The position numbers and the translations under genes are program-made. A DNA stretch of 64,000 nucleotides from Lactobacillus sp. (GTDB lineage Bacteria; Bacillota; Bacilli; Lactobacillales; Lactobacillaceae). Each line of letters begins with the position of its first letter. The first letter of the stretch is position 1. This document shows positions 54,624-63,738 of this stretch, piece after piece. The notes beneath the pieces are model-generated. The model was not told where the DNA came from. It saw only the letters and a program-made list of their open reading frames with translations, and did not search any database. The DNA lies in assembly GCA_022484695.1 (NCBI GenBank), contig JAKVKU010000002.1, forward strand, positions 124,001 through 188,000, written 5' to 3'.

Positions 54624-55880
54624 TTATTGTAAATATTCAACCGCAATATCGTGATAAGTTTGAATCATATTTAAGTAACTGGCAATGGTCACATATTCAT
54701 TGGCCTTGTGGGCACTGGTATTACCTGGGCCTAAAATCACCACATCAATATCAGGATTAGCCCGGGTAAACTCAGAGGCATCTGTCCCTAAAGATACGCC
54801 GATCACTGGTAGGGGCAGGCGTTCATGCAGCTCGGATTGCCCAATCTTTTGGGCCAGGGCGATAATCGGTGAATCCCGATGATTGATCACGGGGCGCTTA
54901 CTATCATATTCTAAAGTAAAATGGCCTTCGGTGGTTTCGTTTAATTCAGCAATGATCTGGTTGATACCGGCGATAATGCGCTCATTATCATATTCAGGAA
55001 TCGTGCGGACTTTGACCTGTAAACTGGCCGTATCGGGGATGCTGTTGACTTGGGTGCCGCCGCGAATAATGGTCGGGGCATAAACCGTCTCGCCTAAAAC
55101 TGGATTATAAGCGGTGATACCCTCATAGAAGGCTTTTTCCTTTTGAAAATAAGCCAAAATCAATTCCAGGGCATTGACCCCCACCTTGGGCATGGAACTA
55201 TGGGCGGCGCGACCGTGGGCAGTCACTTTATAAGTTACCCAACCCTTATGGGCAAAGAAGATGAAATGTTGGCCGGCCGTGGCTTCTTCCGTGTCGGCCA
55301 AAATGTCCGCTTGTAACTCAGAGGACAATAAAGCCGTACCGCTGGCCACATAGGATTGGTATTTCTCTTTGGCAACACCGGTGGGTTCGCCAATAATCAT
55401 GGCATCCACATCATCCACATACCCCAAATTAGCTAGCTGCTTAGAACCCAGCTCCCCCACTTCTTCGCCGGCCGTTACCAGTAAGCGCAACTTCCCGGTG
55501 AAGGGACGGCCACTGACCTTGAATTCAATCATGGCAATGACCAAAGCTGCTAAACCACCCTTCATATCAGACGTGCCCCGACCATACAGCCGGCCATTTT
55601 CAATCCAGGGCTCAAAGGGGTCTTGCTGCCAGTCATGGCGATCGCCTTCGTGGACCACATCGGCATGGCCGGAAAATACCAGCACTGGCCCGGGTTGACC
55701 ACTATCGATCTCGGCCACTAAATTGTTACGATTAGGCTTATAGATCACCGCCGTGGCAGCAATCCCATACTGGGCTAACAGTTGCGTTAAGTAATCTGTC
55801 ACAGTTTTTTCATGGTCATTAACACTAGGTATCCGAATTAAATCCTGCAGTATCTTAACTTTTTCATCATCACTAAACAT
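54624..55880 (-). CDS. M20 peptidase family (ArgE/DapE-type) deacylase
   Basis: 418 residues. Metal ligands: His in FSGHADVVHEGD, Asp in GRGTSDMKGG, the catalytic and metal Glu pair in TAGEEVGELGS, and a later His (HKANE). A dimerisation lid spans about 195-310. Likely succinyl-diaminopimelate desuccinylase-like or acetylornithine/amino-acid deacylase; the exact substrate cannot be told. Last gene of the operon with an amino-acid ABC importer, so it may process the imported compound. ATG at 55880 is preferred over TTG six bases earlier. Confidence 0.82.
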   Translation of the reverse strand: MFSDDEKVKILQDLIRIPSVNDHEKTVTDYLTQLLAQYGIAATAVIYKPNRNNLVAEIDSGQPGPVLVFSGHADVVHEGDRHDWQQDPFEPWIENGRLYGRGTSDMKGGLAALVIAMIEFKVSGRPFTGKLRLLVTAGEEVGELGSKQLANLGYVDDVDAMIIGEPTGVAKEKYQSYVASGTALLSSELQADILADTEEATAGQHFIFFAHKGWVTYKVTAHGRAAHSSMPKVGVNALELILAYFQKEKAFYEGITAYNPVLGETVYAPTIIRGGTQVNSIPDTASLQVKVRTIPEYDNERIIAGINQIIAELNETTEGHFTLEYDSKRPVINHRDSPIIALAQKIGQSELHERLPLPVIGVSLGTDASEFTRANPDIDVVILGPGNTSAHKANEYVTIASYLNMIQTYHDIAVEYLQ

Positions 55881-55895
55881 ATCCAACTTCCCCTC

Positions 55896-56639
55896 TTAAA
55901 CATTTAAGACCCGTTCCAAAAATCCCTGGGTTCGCGGACTAGCCGGCCGATCAAAGACTTCCTCTGGGGTCCCACTTTCTTGGATCATCCCATCACTGAA
56001 GAAAACAACTCGATCCGCCACCCGTTTGGCAAAGCCCATTTCGTGGGTCACGATGATCATGGTCATGCCATTTTGCGCCAAGCGCTGCATGACCTCTAAC
56101 ACATCCCCCACCATCTCCGGATCCAATGCACTGGTAGGTTCGTCAAACAACATGATCTTTGGCTCCATCTCCAAAGCCCGGGCAATCGCCACCCGTTGTT
56201 TTTGGCCCCCAGATAATTGGGCCGGATAGCTGTTCATCTTCTCACTTAAGTCTACCATGTCTAAGTACTTCTTGGCTTCTTGTCGTGCCTTTTCCGGGGT
56301 AAAATGTTTGGTGGAAATCGCCGCCATGGTCACATTGTTTAGAATCGTCATATTGGGAAATAAGTTGAAGTGCTGAAACACCATACCGATATTTTGGCGG
56401 ACTGTGTTAAGGTTAACTTTCTTGTCATATAATAATTGACCGTTGACCATCACTTGCCCCTTGTCGATGGTTTCAAGCCCATTCAAGGTGCGTAAAAAAG
56501 TACTTTTCCCAGACCCTGAAGGTCCAATCATCACCACCACTTCGCCGGAATGAACGGATAAGCTCACATCCTTTAAGACCTCATTATCCCCGAAACTTTT
56601 ATGGATATGTTTTGCAATGACGATTTTTTCATCTAACAT
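55896..56639 (-). CDS. Amino acid ABC transporter ATP-binding protein
   Basis: 247 residues: Walker [10 protein letters not shown] near residue 38, Q loop [10 protein letters not shown], signature LSGGQKQR, Walker B IMLFDEPT, switch His in VTHEMGF. The GlnQ/ArtP group of polar amino acid importers. 12 bases after the binding-protein/permease gene and 15 before the peptidase gene. Confidence 0.93.
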   Translation of the reverse strand: MLDEKIVIAKHIHKSFGDNEVLKDVSLSVHSGEVVVMIGPSGSGKSTFLRTLNGLETIDKGQVMVNGQLLYDKKVNLNTVRQNIGMVFQHFNLFPNMTILNNVTMAAISTKHFTPEKARQEAKKYLDMVDLSEKMNSYPAQLSGGQKQRVAIARALEMEPKIMLFDEPTSALDPEMVGDVLEVMQRLAQNGMTMIIVTHEMGFAKRVADRVVFFSDGMIQESGTPEEVFDRPASPRTQGFLERVLNV

Positions 56640-56651
56640 AAATTTAGCCTC

Positions 56652-58106
56652 CTAATTTGCCAAACTATAATGTTTTTGAACCCGATCTGACAATAACGTG
56701 AGACAGCCAATCAATACCAGATACATCACGGTGATGATCAGCCAAACTTTGAAGCCCTCCATGTTTTGGGAAATAATTATCGTGCCCTGCTGGGTCATTT
56801 CCGCTAAACCAATGGCTGACAAGATCGAGGTTCCTTTTAGAGCAATGATAAATTGATTGATGAAGGATGGGGCCATGGTGCGCACAGCCTGGGGCATGAT
56901 CACTTTGCGCATGGATGCTAAATAAGTTACCCCCAAAGAACGGGAGGCTTCCATTTGGCCCCGGTCCACCGATTTGATCCCCCCGGCCACAAAAGAGGCA
57001 ATATAAGCACTGTTTTCCAAGACTAATGTGGCGACCCCGGCAGTGAACAGGGGAATTTTATGGCCGATCAGACTGGGAATGCCCATGTAAATGAAGAAGG
57101 ATAACACCATCACCGGAATACTTCTAAAGATGAAGGTATAAACCCCATGAAATCCCTTCAATAACCGACTGGGCACAACCCCAAATAAGCCGATGAATAC
57201 GCCCACGATGGTAGCAATGATAATGGATACAACGGTCAACTTGATGGTCATGGTAATCCCTGCCTTAAACTGGGGCGCATTGGCCTTGATGATGCCCAAG
57301 TATGAACGGTCGGTGGCAATATTGGCATTCGTATGGGCCTTGGCACCAGTATAGTAAGCCATAATTTTAGCGTAAGTACCGTTCTTTTTAATATTGGCTA
57401 GGCCGTTGTTAAACTTTTGCAGTAGTGCCGCATTTTCACCTTTTTTAACGGCAAAGGCCACGGGATGGACATTTTGTTGCGTCCCAATCAAACGCAGCTT
57501 CATGCCATTTTTGATGGTGTACTGCAGGCTTAAAGTAGCGTCGATGGCCGCATCGGCATTCCCAGTGGTCACATCATTGATCTCAGTATTGGTGGAATCC
57601 AAGTGATGAATGGTAAAGCCATATTTATTCTGGATCGAAGTGGCATAGGTCTCTGAGGTGGAACCGGTCTTGACGGCGACGATTTTCCCCTTCAAATCCT
57701 TGTAACTCTTGATGCTGCTGCCGGGTTTAGTGGCCAACGACAGGCCGGCATTTAAATAGGTATGACTGAAATCTAAGGTTTGCTGCCGTTCTGGGGTGAC
57801 CATCATGGCGGCCATATTGCCGTCTACTTGCCCACTTTGCAGAGCTTGGACGATGGCGGCAAAGTTCATGATTTTAAGATCAAAGGTGAAATGCTGATTT
57901 TTGGCAATGGCCCGTAGTATTTCCATATCAATACCGGGATGCTTGCCGTTATATGTACCGTCTTTGCCCTGAATAGCATAGGGGACAAAAGTTGTTTCGG
58001 TGCCGATGGTATAGTGACTGGCAGCTTGGGCCTTATGTGGTGGCACCAGAATAGCGAGGCTGACCATTGCAATAATGGCTGATACGAGTTTGACAACAAA
58101 CTTCAT
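56652..58106 (-). CDS. Amino acid ABC transporter, substrate-binding/permease fusion
   Basis: 484 residues in one chain: signal peptide (to about residue 29, AQAASHY), a type 3 solute-binding domain (YTIGTETTFVPYAIQGKDG.YNGKHPGIDMEILRAIAK; about 30-255), and a permease domain with five helices (GITMTIKLTVVSIIIATIVG to the end; EAA loop SRSLGVTYLASMRKVIMPQA). This is the GlnP/ArtMP architecture common in lactic acid bacteria. Likely glutamine, arginine or a related polar amino acid. Confidence 0.92.
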   Translation of the reverse strand: MKFVVKLVSAIIAMVSLAILVPPHKAQAASHYTIGTETTFVPYAIQGKDGTYNGKHPGIDMEILRAIAKNQHFTFDLKIMNFAAIVQALQSGQVDGNMAAMMVTPERQQTLDFSHTYLNAGLSLATKPGSSIKSYKDLKGKIVAVKTGSTSETYATSIQNKYGFTIHHLDSTNTEINDVTTGNADAAIDATLSLQYTIKNGMKLRLIGTQQNVHPVAFAVKKGENAALLQKFNNGLANIKKNGTYAKIMAYYTGAKAHTNANIATDRSYLGIIKANAPQFKAGITMTIKLTVVSIIIATIVGVFIGLFGVVPSRLLKGFHGVYTFIFRSIPVMVLSFFIYMGIPSLIGHKIPLFTAGVATLVLENSAYIASFVAGGIKSVDRGQMEASRSLGVTYLASMRKVIMPQAVRTMAPSFINQFIIALKGTSILSAIGLAEMTQQGTIIISQNMEGFKVWLIITVMYLVLIGCLTLLSDRVQKHYSLAN

Positions 58107-58128
58107 GGAATCCCTCCTTCAAATCTTA

Positions 58129-58289
58129 TGTTAGCAATACTAACACTAAATATAATTGAATTGCAATGGTTTTCCAATAATTTGCTAATCTTGAGTTTAT
58201 TGGAAAATATACTGATATCACAGGATTCCATTGGTGATCGTTAGTCATGATGACTAATTCTGCAGTTGAATTCTAGTTATATTAACTAG
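58129..58289. repeat. Cluster of four palindromes upstream of the ABC operon
   Basis: TGTTAG-N5-CTAACA (58129-58145), TTTTCCAATAA-N16-TTATTGGAAAA (58170-58207), TTAGTCAT-G-ATGACTAA (58241-58257) and CTAGTTA-N3-TAACTAG (58273-58289) are all perfect. Three of the four contain TTAG/CTAA or near. Together they look like a multi-site control region. 58290-58392 holds nothing else recognised. Confidence 0.6.
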
Positions 58290-58392
58290 TAATCTCGAGC
58301 ATAAAAAACAGCCATTTCTGAAAAAGCTTTTAAATTCCGTTATATTAGCTGACATATTATGCTTGCTTATTTCAAAGAAATCCAAAAAAATA

Positions 58393-58419
58393 TTAGCACT
58401 CTCTTAACAAGAGTGCTAA
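58393..58419 (+). promoter_or_regulatory. CIRCE (HrcA operator) upstream of hsp20
   Basis: TTAGCACTC-N9-GAGTGCTAA, perfect match to CIRCE. A promoter overlaps it (TTAACA, 17 bp, TACTAT). The 125-base leader to the start codon contains GC-rich stems and a CTTCC able to pair with the GGAAG ribosome binding site. Confidence 0.95.
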
Positions 58420-58543
58420 TTGGTGTTACTATATAGTTGTTGAGCGGGATAAGGAACTAGCGGTTTCCCCGCTGCTTCCCCCGCCAAATTATCAAAAACC
58501 TTTTAACCCATAAAATAAAATTTTTGAAAGGAAGTTTTGGATT

Positions 58544-58975
58544 ATGGCTAATGAAGTCACTCGTCGTAACAATGTTGATTGGGGTATCGATCCATTCTTT
58601 GATAACTTGGAAAATCACTTCTTCGGTTCAATGGCACCCGAAATACAAAAGAATTTGAAGACTGATATTCAAGATACCGATAAAGCTTATATTGCCATGG
58701 TAGATTTACCTGGCGTCAATAAGCAAGATATTCATATGAATTATGAAGACGGTATTTTAAATATCAACGTGAACAAGAGCAATTTTGTGGATCATGAAGA
58801 CAAGCAAGGTAATTTGTTGTTGAGTGAACGGAGCTATGGCACAATGAGTCGGAGCTTCCGGTTGCCAAATGTTGACCAAGCTCATATTTCCGCTGAATAC
58901 AACAACGGTGTCTTGAAGATTACCTTGCCCAAGACAACTGAAGTCCAGGGCAATGGTAATATCGAAATTCAATAA
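58544..58975 (+). CDS. Small heat shock protein, Hsp20 family
   Basis: 143 residues. Short N-terminal arm with FF/DNLENHFFG, alpha-crystallin domain (IQDTDKAYIAMVDLPGVNKQDIHMNYEDGILNINV to NGVLKITLPK) and the C-terminal I-E-I motif for oligomer assembly. An ATP-independent holdase in the cytoplasm. AAAGGAAG precedes the ATG. Controlled by HrcA through the CIRCE element. Confidence 0.95.
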   Translation: MANEVTRRNNVDWGIDPFFDNLENHFFGSMAPEIQKNLKTDIQDTDKAYIAMVDLPGVNKQDIHMNYEDGILNINVNKSNFVDHEDKQGNLLLSERSYGTMSRSFRLPNVDQAHISAEYNNGVLKITLPKTTEVQGNGNIEIQ

Positions 58976-59023
58976 TGACCAATAACCACTTACCTGATTC
59001 AATAACCAATACCAATTTAACCA

Positions 59024-59058
59024 AAGTCGGCGCTGCATTTACAGCGTTGGCTTTTTTT
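59024..59058 (+). terminator. Terminator of hsp20
   Basis: AAGTCGGCGCTG / CAGCGTTGGCTT arms (G-T pairs) followed by seven T. Confidence 0.85.
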
Positions 59059-59156
59059 ATTTTCAGAAAAAATTAGTCCTGTTGGCTAACGCCAATCATG
59101 TTAGAATTGAGGTCATATACACGCTCAATAATTCGGTAACTTAAAGGATGTTTAAA

Positions 59157-59939
59157 ATGACCTTTTTCTGGACTTTCATATTTCTAGTCAGCGCCGGCCT
59201 CGTTGGGGGCTTATTACAATCCACTGCTGGCCTGGCTTCCCTTGCGACCTACCCGGCTTTATTGGCCGCCGGTGTACCACCAGTTATCGCCAATGTTACC
59301 AACACCACTGGGTTAATTTTTTCTGGTTTTAGTTCTATTTTGTCCTCCACCAAAGAACTTAAACACCATGGTAAACAAATTGCAGCCCTGGTCATCTTAG
59401 CCTTAGTGGGCAGCATTGGTGGCAGTGCCTTGTTGCTAATTGCCCCAGCAACTTCTTTTGAAAAGGCAGTGCCCTTTTTCATTTTAGCTGCGGGTATTTT
59501 GCTGTTAGTTTCTGGGCGACGGTCAAAACAAGAGAAGAATGCCGCACCGACCAACAATTCTGAGCCGCGGTCAAAGCTAGTAACTATCCTCAGTGGCCTG
59601 GGTATTATATTAGTGGGGGCCTACACAGGTTATTTTGGCGCTGCTGCTGGGGTTATTTCCCTGGCCCTGTTGTCCTTGGTGACCACAGAACAGTTTTTAG
59701 TTGTGAATGCCATGAAAAACGTCATCGCTTTTACCGGTAATTTCGTGGCCACGATTATTTTTATTTTCAAAGCCCATATTGAGTGGCTTTATGTCCTGCC
59801 TTTAGGAATTGGATTATTCATCGGCGGCTACTTAGGGCCAATCATTGTCCGTCATGTCAACGTGGCGCTATTGCGGCTTTTAATTGCTTTAGCCGCCTTT
59901 GGCTTAGCCAGTTACTTATTCGTGACGGCTTATTTTTAA
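59157..59939 (+). CDS. TSUP (TauE/SafE) family membrane transporter
   Basis: About 260 residues, eight predicted helices in two repeats (LVGGLLQSTAGLASLATYPALLAAGVPPVIANVTNT; GAYTGYFGAAAGVISLALLSL...VNAMKN). The family exports sulfonates, sulfite or organic acids. The ATG at 59157 has AAAGGA eight bases upstream; another at 59148 is inside that site. Monocistronic. Substrate unknown. Confidence 0.85.
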   Translation: MTFFWTFIFLVSAGLVGGLLQSTAGLASLATYPALLAAGVPPVIANVTNTTGLIFSGFSSILSSTKELKHHGKQIAALVILALVGSIGGSALLLIAPATSFEKAVPFFILAAGILLLVSGRRSKQEKNAAPTNNSEPRSKLVTILSGLGIILVGAYTGYFGAAAGVISLALLSLVTTEQFLVVNAMKNVIAFTGNFVATIIFIFKAHIEWLYVLPLGIGLFIGGYLGPIIVRHVNVALLRLLIALAAFGLASYLFVTAYF

Positions 59940-59948
59940 AGTACGGCG

Positions 59949-59997
59949 CAAAACACGCTGGCAAAGTTAAAAATCTATCCTTTGTCAGCGTGTTTTG
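59949..59997. terminator. Bidirectional terminator
   Basis: CAAAACACGCTG.CAAAG and CTTTG.CAGCGTGTTTTG arms between convergent genes. Confidence 0.88.
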
Positions 59998-59999
59998 TA

Positions 60000-60200
60000 T
60001 TAATGGCTAAAGCTGTTTATTAAACTATTCCAAATATGGGTAAAGTTGCCGGCTAAAATAGTGACGATGGGCACGAATGCCCAGATCCAGTTTTTAGAAG
60101 CTTTCGCCTTATCAGCTTCAATGCGTAACCGCTCATTCTCCAGAGCCATGGCTTTAATTTTAAGTTCCAGTTCTTCAATGTGTTGATTTTCCGTATGCAT
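60000..60200 (-). CDS. Small coiled-coil membrane protein, 66 residues
   Basis: MHTENQHIEELELKIKAMALENERLRIEADKAK forms a coiled coil; WIWAFVPIVTILAGNFTHIW is a single membrane segment near the C-terminus. The ATG at 60200 has AAGGTGG upstream; a GTG at 60212 lies within that site. Resembles small phage-type or stress membrane proteins in layout, but I do not recognise a family. Stands alone between two terminator-bounded genes. Confidence 0.6.
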   Translation of the reverse strand: MHTENQHIEELELKIKAMALENERLRIEADKAKASKNWIWAFVPIVTILAGNFTHIWNSLINSFSH

Positions 60201-60381
60201 GCTGTGGACCACCTTTTAGTTATTTTACGATACTGTTTTCTAGAAGATAAACCCAGTATAGCTACCAAAATTGGCGCCAAACAGACCATTTTGTCACCGA
60301 TATCCCATGACAATTGTCATAAATTGAAAATAAGTTATTTCTTTACTGGAAATGTCGTTTCTAAAAGGTTAAAATAGGTCT

Positions 60382-60397
60382 AGAAAACGTTTACCAA
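60382..60397 (+). promoter_or_regulatory. cre-like palindrome before kdgK
   Basis: AGAAAACGTTTACCAA contains the symmetrical AAACGTTT cre centre, 18 bases before the start codon. Confidence 0.5.
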
Positions 60398-60414
60398 TTG
60401 GAGGTTTTACATAT

Positions 60415-61434
60415 ATGACAAAAGTTCTAACCCTGGGCGAAATGATGTTGCGCTTAAAGCCCATTGATCACCAACGGATTATTCAAGCGAATACCTATGA
60501 TGCCAATTACGGCGGTTCCGAAGCTAACGTGGCGGTTTCATTAGCCTTATTGGGTGATCAAGCCGAATACTTTAGTAAACTGCCGGCCAATCCTTTAGGC
60601 GATATGGCCATTGGTACCCTGCGTCAATATGGCGTCAATACCAGTAAAGTCCTGCGGGGCGGCAAACGCTTGGGGATTTATTTCTTTGAAAAGGGCGCTA
60701 GCATTCGCAACACCAGCGTGGTTTATGACCGGGCCGATAGCTCTTTTGCCACCATGACCAGTACGGAATTTGACTGGCCTAAGATTTTAGCTGGTGTGAA
60801 TTATTTCTATTTCTCCGGTATCACCGCAGCGTTATCTGAAGATATTCGCACTGCTTTGTTACAGGCTTGTGAATATTGCCAAGCCAACCATATCACGGTG
60901 GCCTGCGACATGAATTATCGGGGCAAAATGTGGACCCCAGAAGCCGCTCAAGCAGCCATGGCCAAATTAATGCCTTATGTTAATATTTGTCTGGCCAACG
61001 ATGAAGACTTTGAAGCTTCTCTAGGTATTAAAGCCTTTGACGGGGACATGACCCGGGGCATTGAACAACGGGATCAATTCGAACAAGCTATGCGCCAAGT
61101 GCAACAACAATATCCAAATTGCCATACCGTTGCCAGTGTGTTGCGGGATATCCACTCCGTAGAAGACAGCACTTGGACGGCCATGATGCTCCAAGATGGC
61201 CAGATCTTTGAAGGCCCAGCTTATAAGATGCATGTCTTTGAAGGCGTTGCTGGCGGGGATGCCTTTGGGGCTGGCTTGATGCACGGCCTGATCAATGACT
61301 TTACCCCACAGGCGACCATCGATTATGCCATCACGGCTAGTGCTTTGAAGTTGACCATCTCTGGGGATTTGAACCTGGTCACTGATGCTGATGTCCGCAA
61401 TGCCATGCAAAGCGGCAATTCCGTTGACCGATAG
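60415..61434 (+). CDS. kdgK: 2-keto-3-deoxygluconate kinase (PfkB family)
   Basis: 339 residues. LGEMMLRLKP, YGGSEANVAVSLALLG (PfkB signature 1), and EGVAGGDAFGAGLMHG (signature 2 with catalytic Asp) are intact. Phosphorylates KDG in pectin or hexuronate breakdown. KDPG aldolase and other hexuronate genes are not in the window, so another keto-sugar substrate is possible. GGAGG precedes the ATG by ten bases. Confidence 0.82.
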   Translation: MTKVLTLGEMMLRLKPIDHQRIIQANTYDANYGGSEANVAVSLALLGDQAEYFSKLPANPLGDMAIGTLRQYGVNTSKVLRGGKRLGIYFFEKGASIRNTSVVYDRADSSFATMTSTEFDWPKILAGVNYFYFSGITAALSEDIRTALLQACEYCQANHITVACDMNYRGKMWTPEAAQAAMAKLMPYVNICLANDEDFEASLGIKAFDGDMTRGIEQRDQFEQAMRQVQQQYPNCHTVASVLRDIHSVEDSTWTAMMLQDGQIFEGPAYKMHVFEGVAGGDAFGAGLMHGLINDFTPQATIDYAITASALKLTISGDLNLVTDADVRNAMQSGNSVDR

Positions 61435-61486
61435 CAAATAATCCGGACTTGGTTTATAATTTATAGCGTGTTGCAAGCTCGGTTTC

Positions 61487-61520
61487 AAGAGGATCAGTTC
61501 TTAGAATTGATTCTCTTTTT
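61487..61520 (+). terminator. Terminator of kdgK
   Basis: AAGAGGATCAGTTC / GAATTGATTCTCTT arms with G-T pairs, 3-base loop, then TTTT. Confidence 0.8.
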
Positions 61521-61555
61521 CATGGCCAGCTGTTGCAGCGAGTTTGGAGGATCAC

Positions 61556-62239
61556 ATGGAAAAAAATACAAAAACCGAGCGCTGGCTTGGTTTAATTATC
61601 GGCTTGTTACTCAATGCCATGGGCCAAGGTCTTTGTATTGTGGGGGCCATGGGGAGTGGTATTTGGACCGCGGCCGCCATTAATTTAAATAATTGGCGGG
61701 GCTTTAATATTGGCTGGGTTTTAATCGCCTTTGGTTTTTTAAACGCCGTGATCAATCAGTTCTTGATCCGCCGTTTGGACCTCCCCCGCTTCATCGGTGA
61801 AGTGCTCTACGCCATTTTCTATGGCTATTTCGTCAACATCTTCACCTGGTTATTTACCATCCTGGGCGTGGGCAGTTGGCCCATTGTGGCCCGGGCCTTC
61901 GTATCTTGTTTTGGGGTCTTTACCTTTGGCGTGGCGATTTCGCTCTACCAACGGGCCAACATCATTATGCATCCCAACGACGACACCACCAATATTTTGA
62001 GATTTAAATATCTAAAGGGTAACGCCACGGCTTCTCAATTGATTGACTTTGTACCGCCCGTTATCTTGATCATCATCTCTTGGATTTTCTCAAAACAACT
62101 CTTAGGGATCAATATTGCCACGGTCTTTTCCATGGCCTTCAATGGGGTCATTATCGCCTGGTCCGATGAACATATCTGGGGTCATTTAAAACATAACTTC
62201 AAGCTCCCCGAAAATGTTAAAAAAATTGTTGATAAATAA
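61556..62239 (+). CDS. YczE/YitT-like integral membrane protein
   Basis: About 227 residues, five or more helices. NAMGQGLCIVGAMGSGIWTAAAINLNNW near the N-terminus resembles the YczE-type motif (small residues then SPW/GIWT). The function of the family is not well known. ATG at 61556 follows GGAGG by five bases. Separated from kdgK by a terminator. Confidence 0.72.
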   Translation: MEKNTKTERWLGLIIGLLLNAMGQGLCIVGAMGSGIWTAAAINLNNWRGFNIGWVLIAFGFLNAVINQFLIRRLDLPRFIGEVLYAIFYGYFVNIFTWLFTILGVGSWPIVARAFVSCFGVFTFGVAISLYQRANIIMHPNDDTTNILRFKYLKGNATASQLIDFVPPVILIIISWIFSKQLLGINIATVFSMAFNGVIIAWSDEHIWGHLKHNFKLPENVKKIVDK

Positions 62240-62247
62240 TTTCAAGT

Positions 62248-62279
62248 AACTGGCTGTCTGTTGAAGATGGCCAGTTTTT
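62248..62279 (+). terminator. Terminator after the YczE-like gene
   Basis: AACTGGC and GCCAGTT arms (bulged) followed by TTTT. Confidence 0.65.
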
Positions 62280-62369
62280 GCTTAAACTCATTCCAATCTA
62301 GGGCTTCTTAGTTCCGCTGGCCATTGAGAATTGCTATGATAGATAAAAGATAACGTTGGAGGCGAATGA

Positions 62370-63614
62370 ATGATGATTAATTATTTCCAACCGATAGCTG
62401 CTCCAGGTGCCGTGGGTCGCGAATTCGGCAGTCCCATGTCTGATCTATTAGAAGATGGGCTAATTTCCAGTGACACCTTCGATGCTTACTTTAATGACAC
62501 CCTGCCAGAAGCACAAACTGCTGCCTTAACTGCCTTTAATGCTGGCCAATTCGACGGTCAGCGGCCAAAGTTTGCCCATTTGCTAGCGGTAACCTTTGAA
62601 TTCAAATCTGGCGCTGCTTTGACTGTTGAGCCTGAGGCAATCACTAATCTCAAAATGATCGAGCCTGAGCAGATTCAGCCGGATTGCTATCAAATCATGG
62701 GCTTTTCCTGTACTTTCAAACCTGAATCCCCTGAAATTGCTGAGAAATTTCAAAACCAACGTGATCTTACCTTTATCCATCTCAAGTTTCCTAGAGGCTT
62801 AGTGCCCTGCCGCTTAGTGTGGTCCCCACTGGCTGATACCACCACGAATCCCAATCAAAATGTTGTCGTTTTAGACGATACCGTCTTTATTTTCGCCCAA
62901 GCCGTCCATACCTTTAACTTAACGGAACTCGTAAAAGCCGCCTATCAACCTGAGTATTTACAAATCATGGCGAAAACTTACCAAGACAGATTTGATCAGG
63001 ATCTGACCAAAATCACTGCAAGCCTAGTCCGGCAACTGGACGAGTTGTCCAAAGCAAAAGCCGCTTCGATGGCGGGCCATGAATATATTCTACTGATGGA
63101 TTACGCCCCCGAAGCAACCTCGGATTTGAACGATAACCCCTGGGATCCAGTACTTTTGGATCAAGTAACTGGTGAAAAATATGGGGGCATTAACCTAGAA
63201 TCCTACCCAGCTTTGTTGGCCATGCCCGTTCGTTGCGACAACATCAAGGATTTCTGGGAAGGCTTTGCTTGGCTTTTGTGGGAAATATCCTGGTTTGGCA
63301 TTGATACCCAAGAAAGAGATCAAAAGATCCAGGAATTCACTGATAGTTTAACCGCCAGCGAAGCCGAATCTGAAGCGTTTCATGCGGCCACCGCTAAAAT
63401 GAAACGCTTTATCGACTGGTATGTGCACCAACATATCGCCGACCCCACGCTGCCAGACTTTGTGGCTACATACTGGCCCTTAACTGCTGGCCGTCGGGAA
63501 AAATTTGACGATGGTACCCCAGATGGTTGGATGATGACTGTCACTGAACAAGATCCAAAATTACTGCAAAACTTCATGGCCCATTATGGCTCAGAATTTG
63601 ATACCTTTGAATAA
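62370..63614 (+). CDS. Unrecognised cytoplasmic protein, 414 residues
   Basis: No family recognised. Acidic and soluble, with many Phe/Trp, no signal peptide or membrane segment. A DFWEGFAWLLWEISWFGIDTQERDQKI helix region lies near 300 and a conserved-looking FATYWPLTAGRREKFDDGTPDGWMMTV region near 365-395. GGAGG lies seven bases before the ATG, so it is surely translated. Single gene. Layout resembles house-keeping-unknown or immunity-like proteins but nothing decisive can be said. Confidence 0.65.
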   Translation: MMINYFQPIAAPGAVGREFGSPMSDLLEDGLISSDTFDAYFNDTLPEAQTAALTAFNAGQFDGQRPKFAHLLAVTFEFKSGAALTVEPEAITNLKMIEPEQIQPDCYQIMGFSCTFKPESPEIAEKFQNQRDLTFIHLKFPRGLVPCRLVWSPLADTTTNPNQNVVVLDDTVFIFAQAVHTFNLTELVKAAYQPEYLQIMAKTYQDRFDQDLTKITASLVRQLDELSKAKAASMAGHEYILLMDYAPEATSDLNDNPWDPVLLDQVTGEKYGGINLESYPALLAMPVRCDNIKDFWEGFAWLLWEISWFGIDTQERDQKIQEFTDSLTASEAESEAFHAATAKMKRFIDWYVHQHIADPTLPDFVATYWPLTAGRREKFDDGTPDGWMMTVTEQDPKLLQNFMAHYGSEFDTFE

Positions 63615-63624
63615 AACCAAAAAA

Positions 63625-63666
63625 AAGTGATAAACATCAACCCCATGGGATCAACGTCTATCACTT
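63625..63666. terminator. Hairpin between convergent genes
   Basis: AAGTGATA / TATCACTT outer arms with an imperfect inner stem; A-run on the left, weak T-run on the right. Confidence 0.55.
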
Positions 63667-63738
63667 ATGTTAGTCTATTTGAGTGTTGGTAATTATCTAC
63701 CGGCACTCTTTTTTAGACCACTCTTGGCCACAAAAGAA

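Noticed and set aside
61021-61488. 155-codon open frame on the minus strand
   Set aside because: Antisense to kdgK, crosses its terminator, no ribosome binding site.
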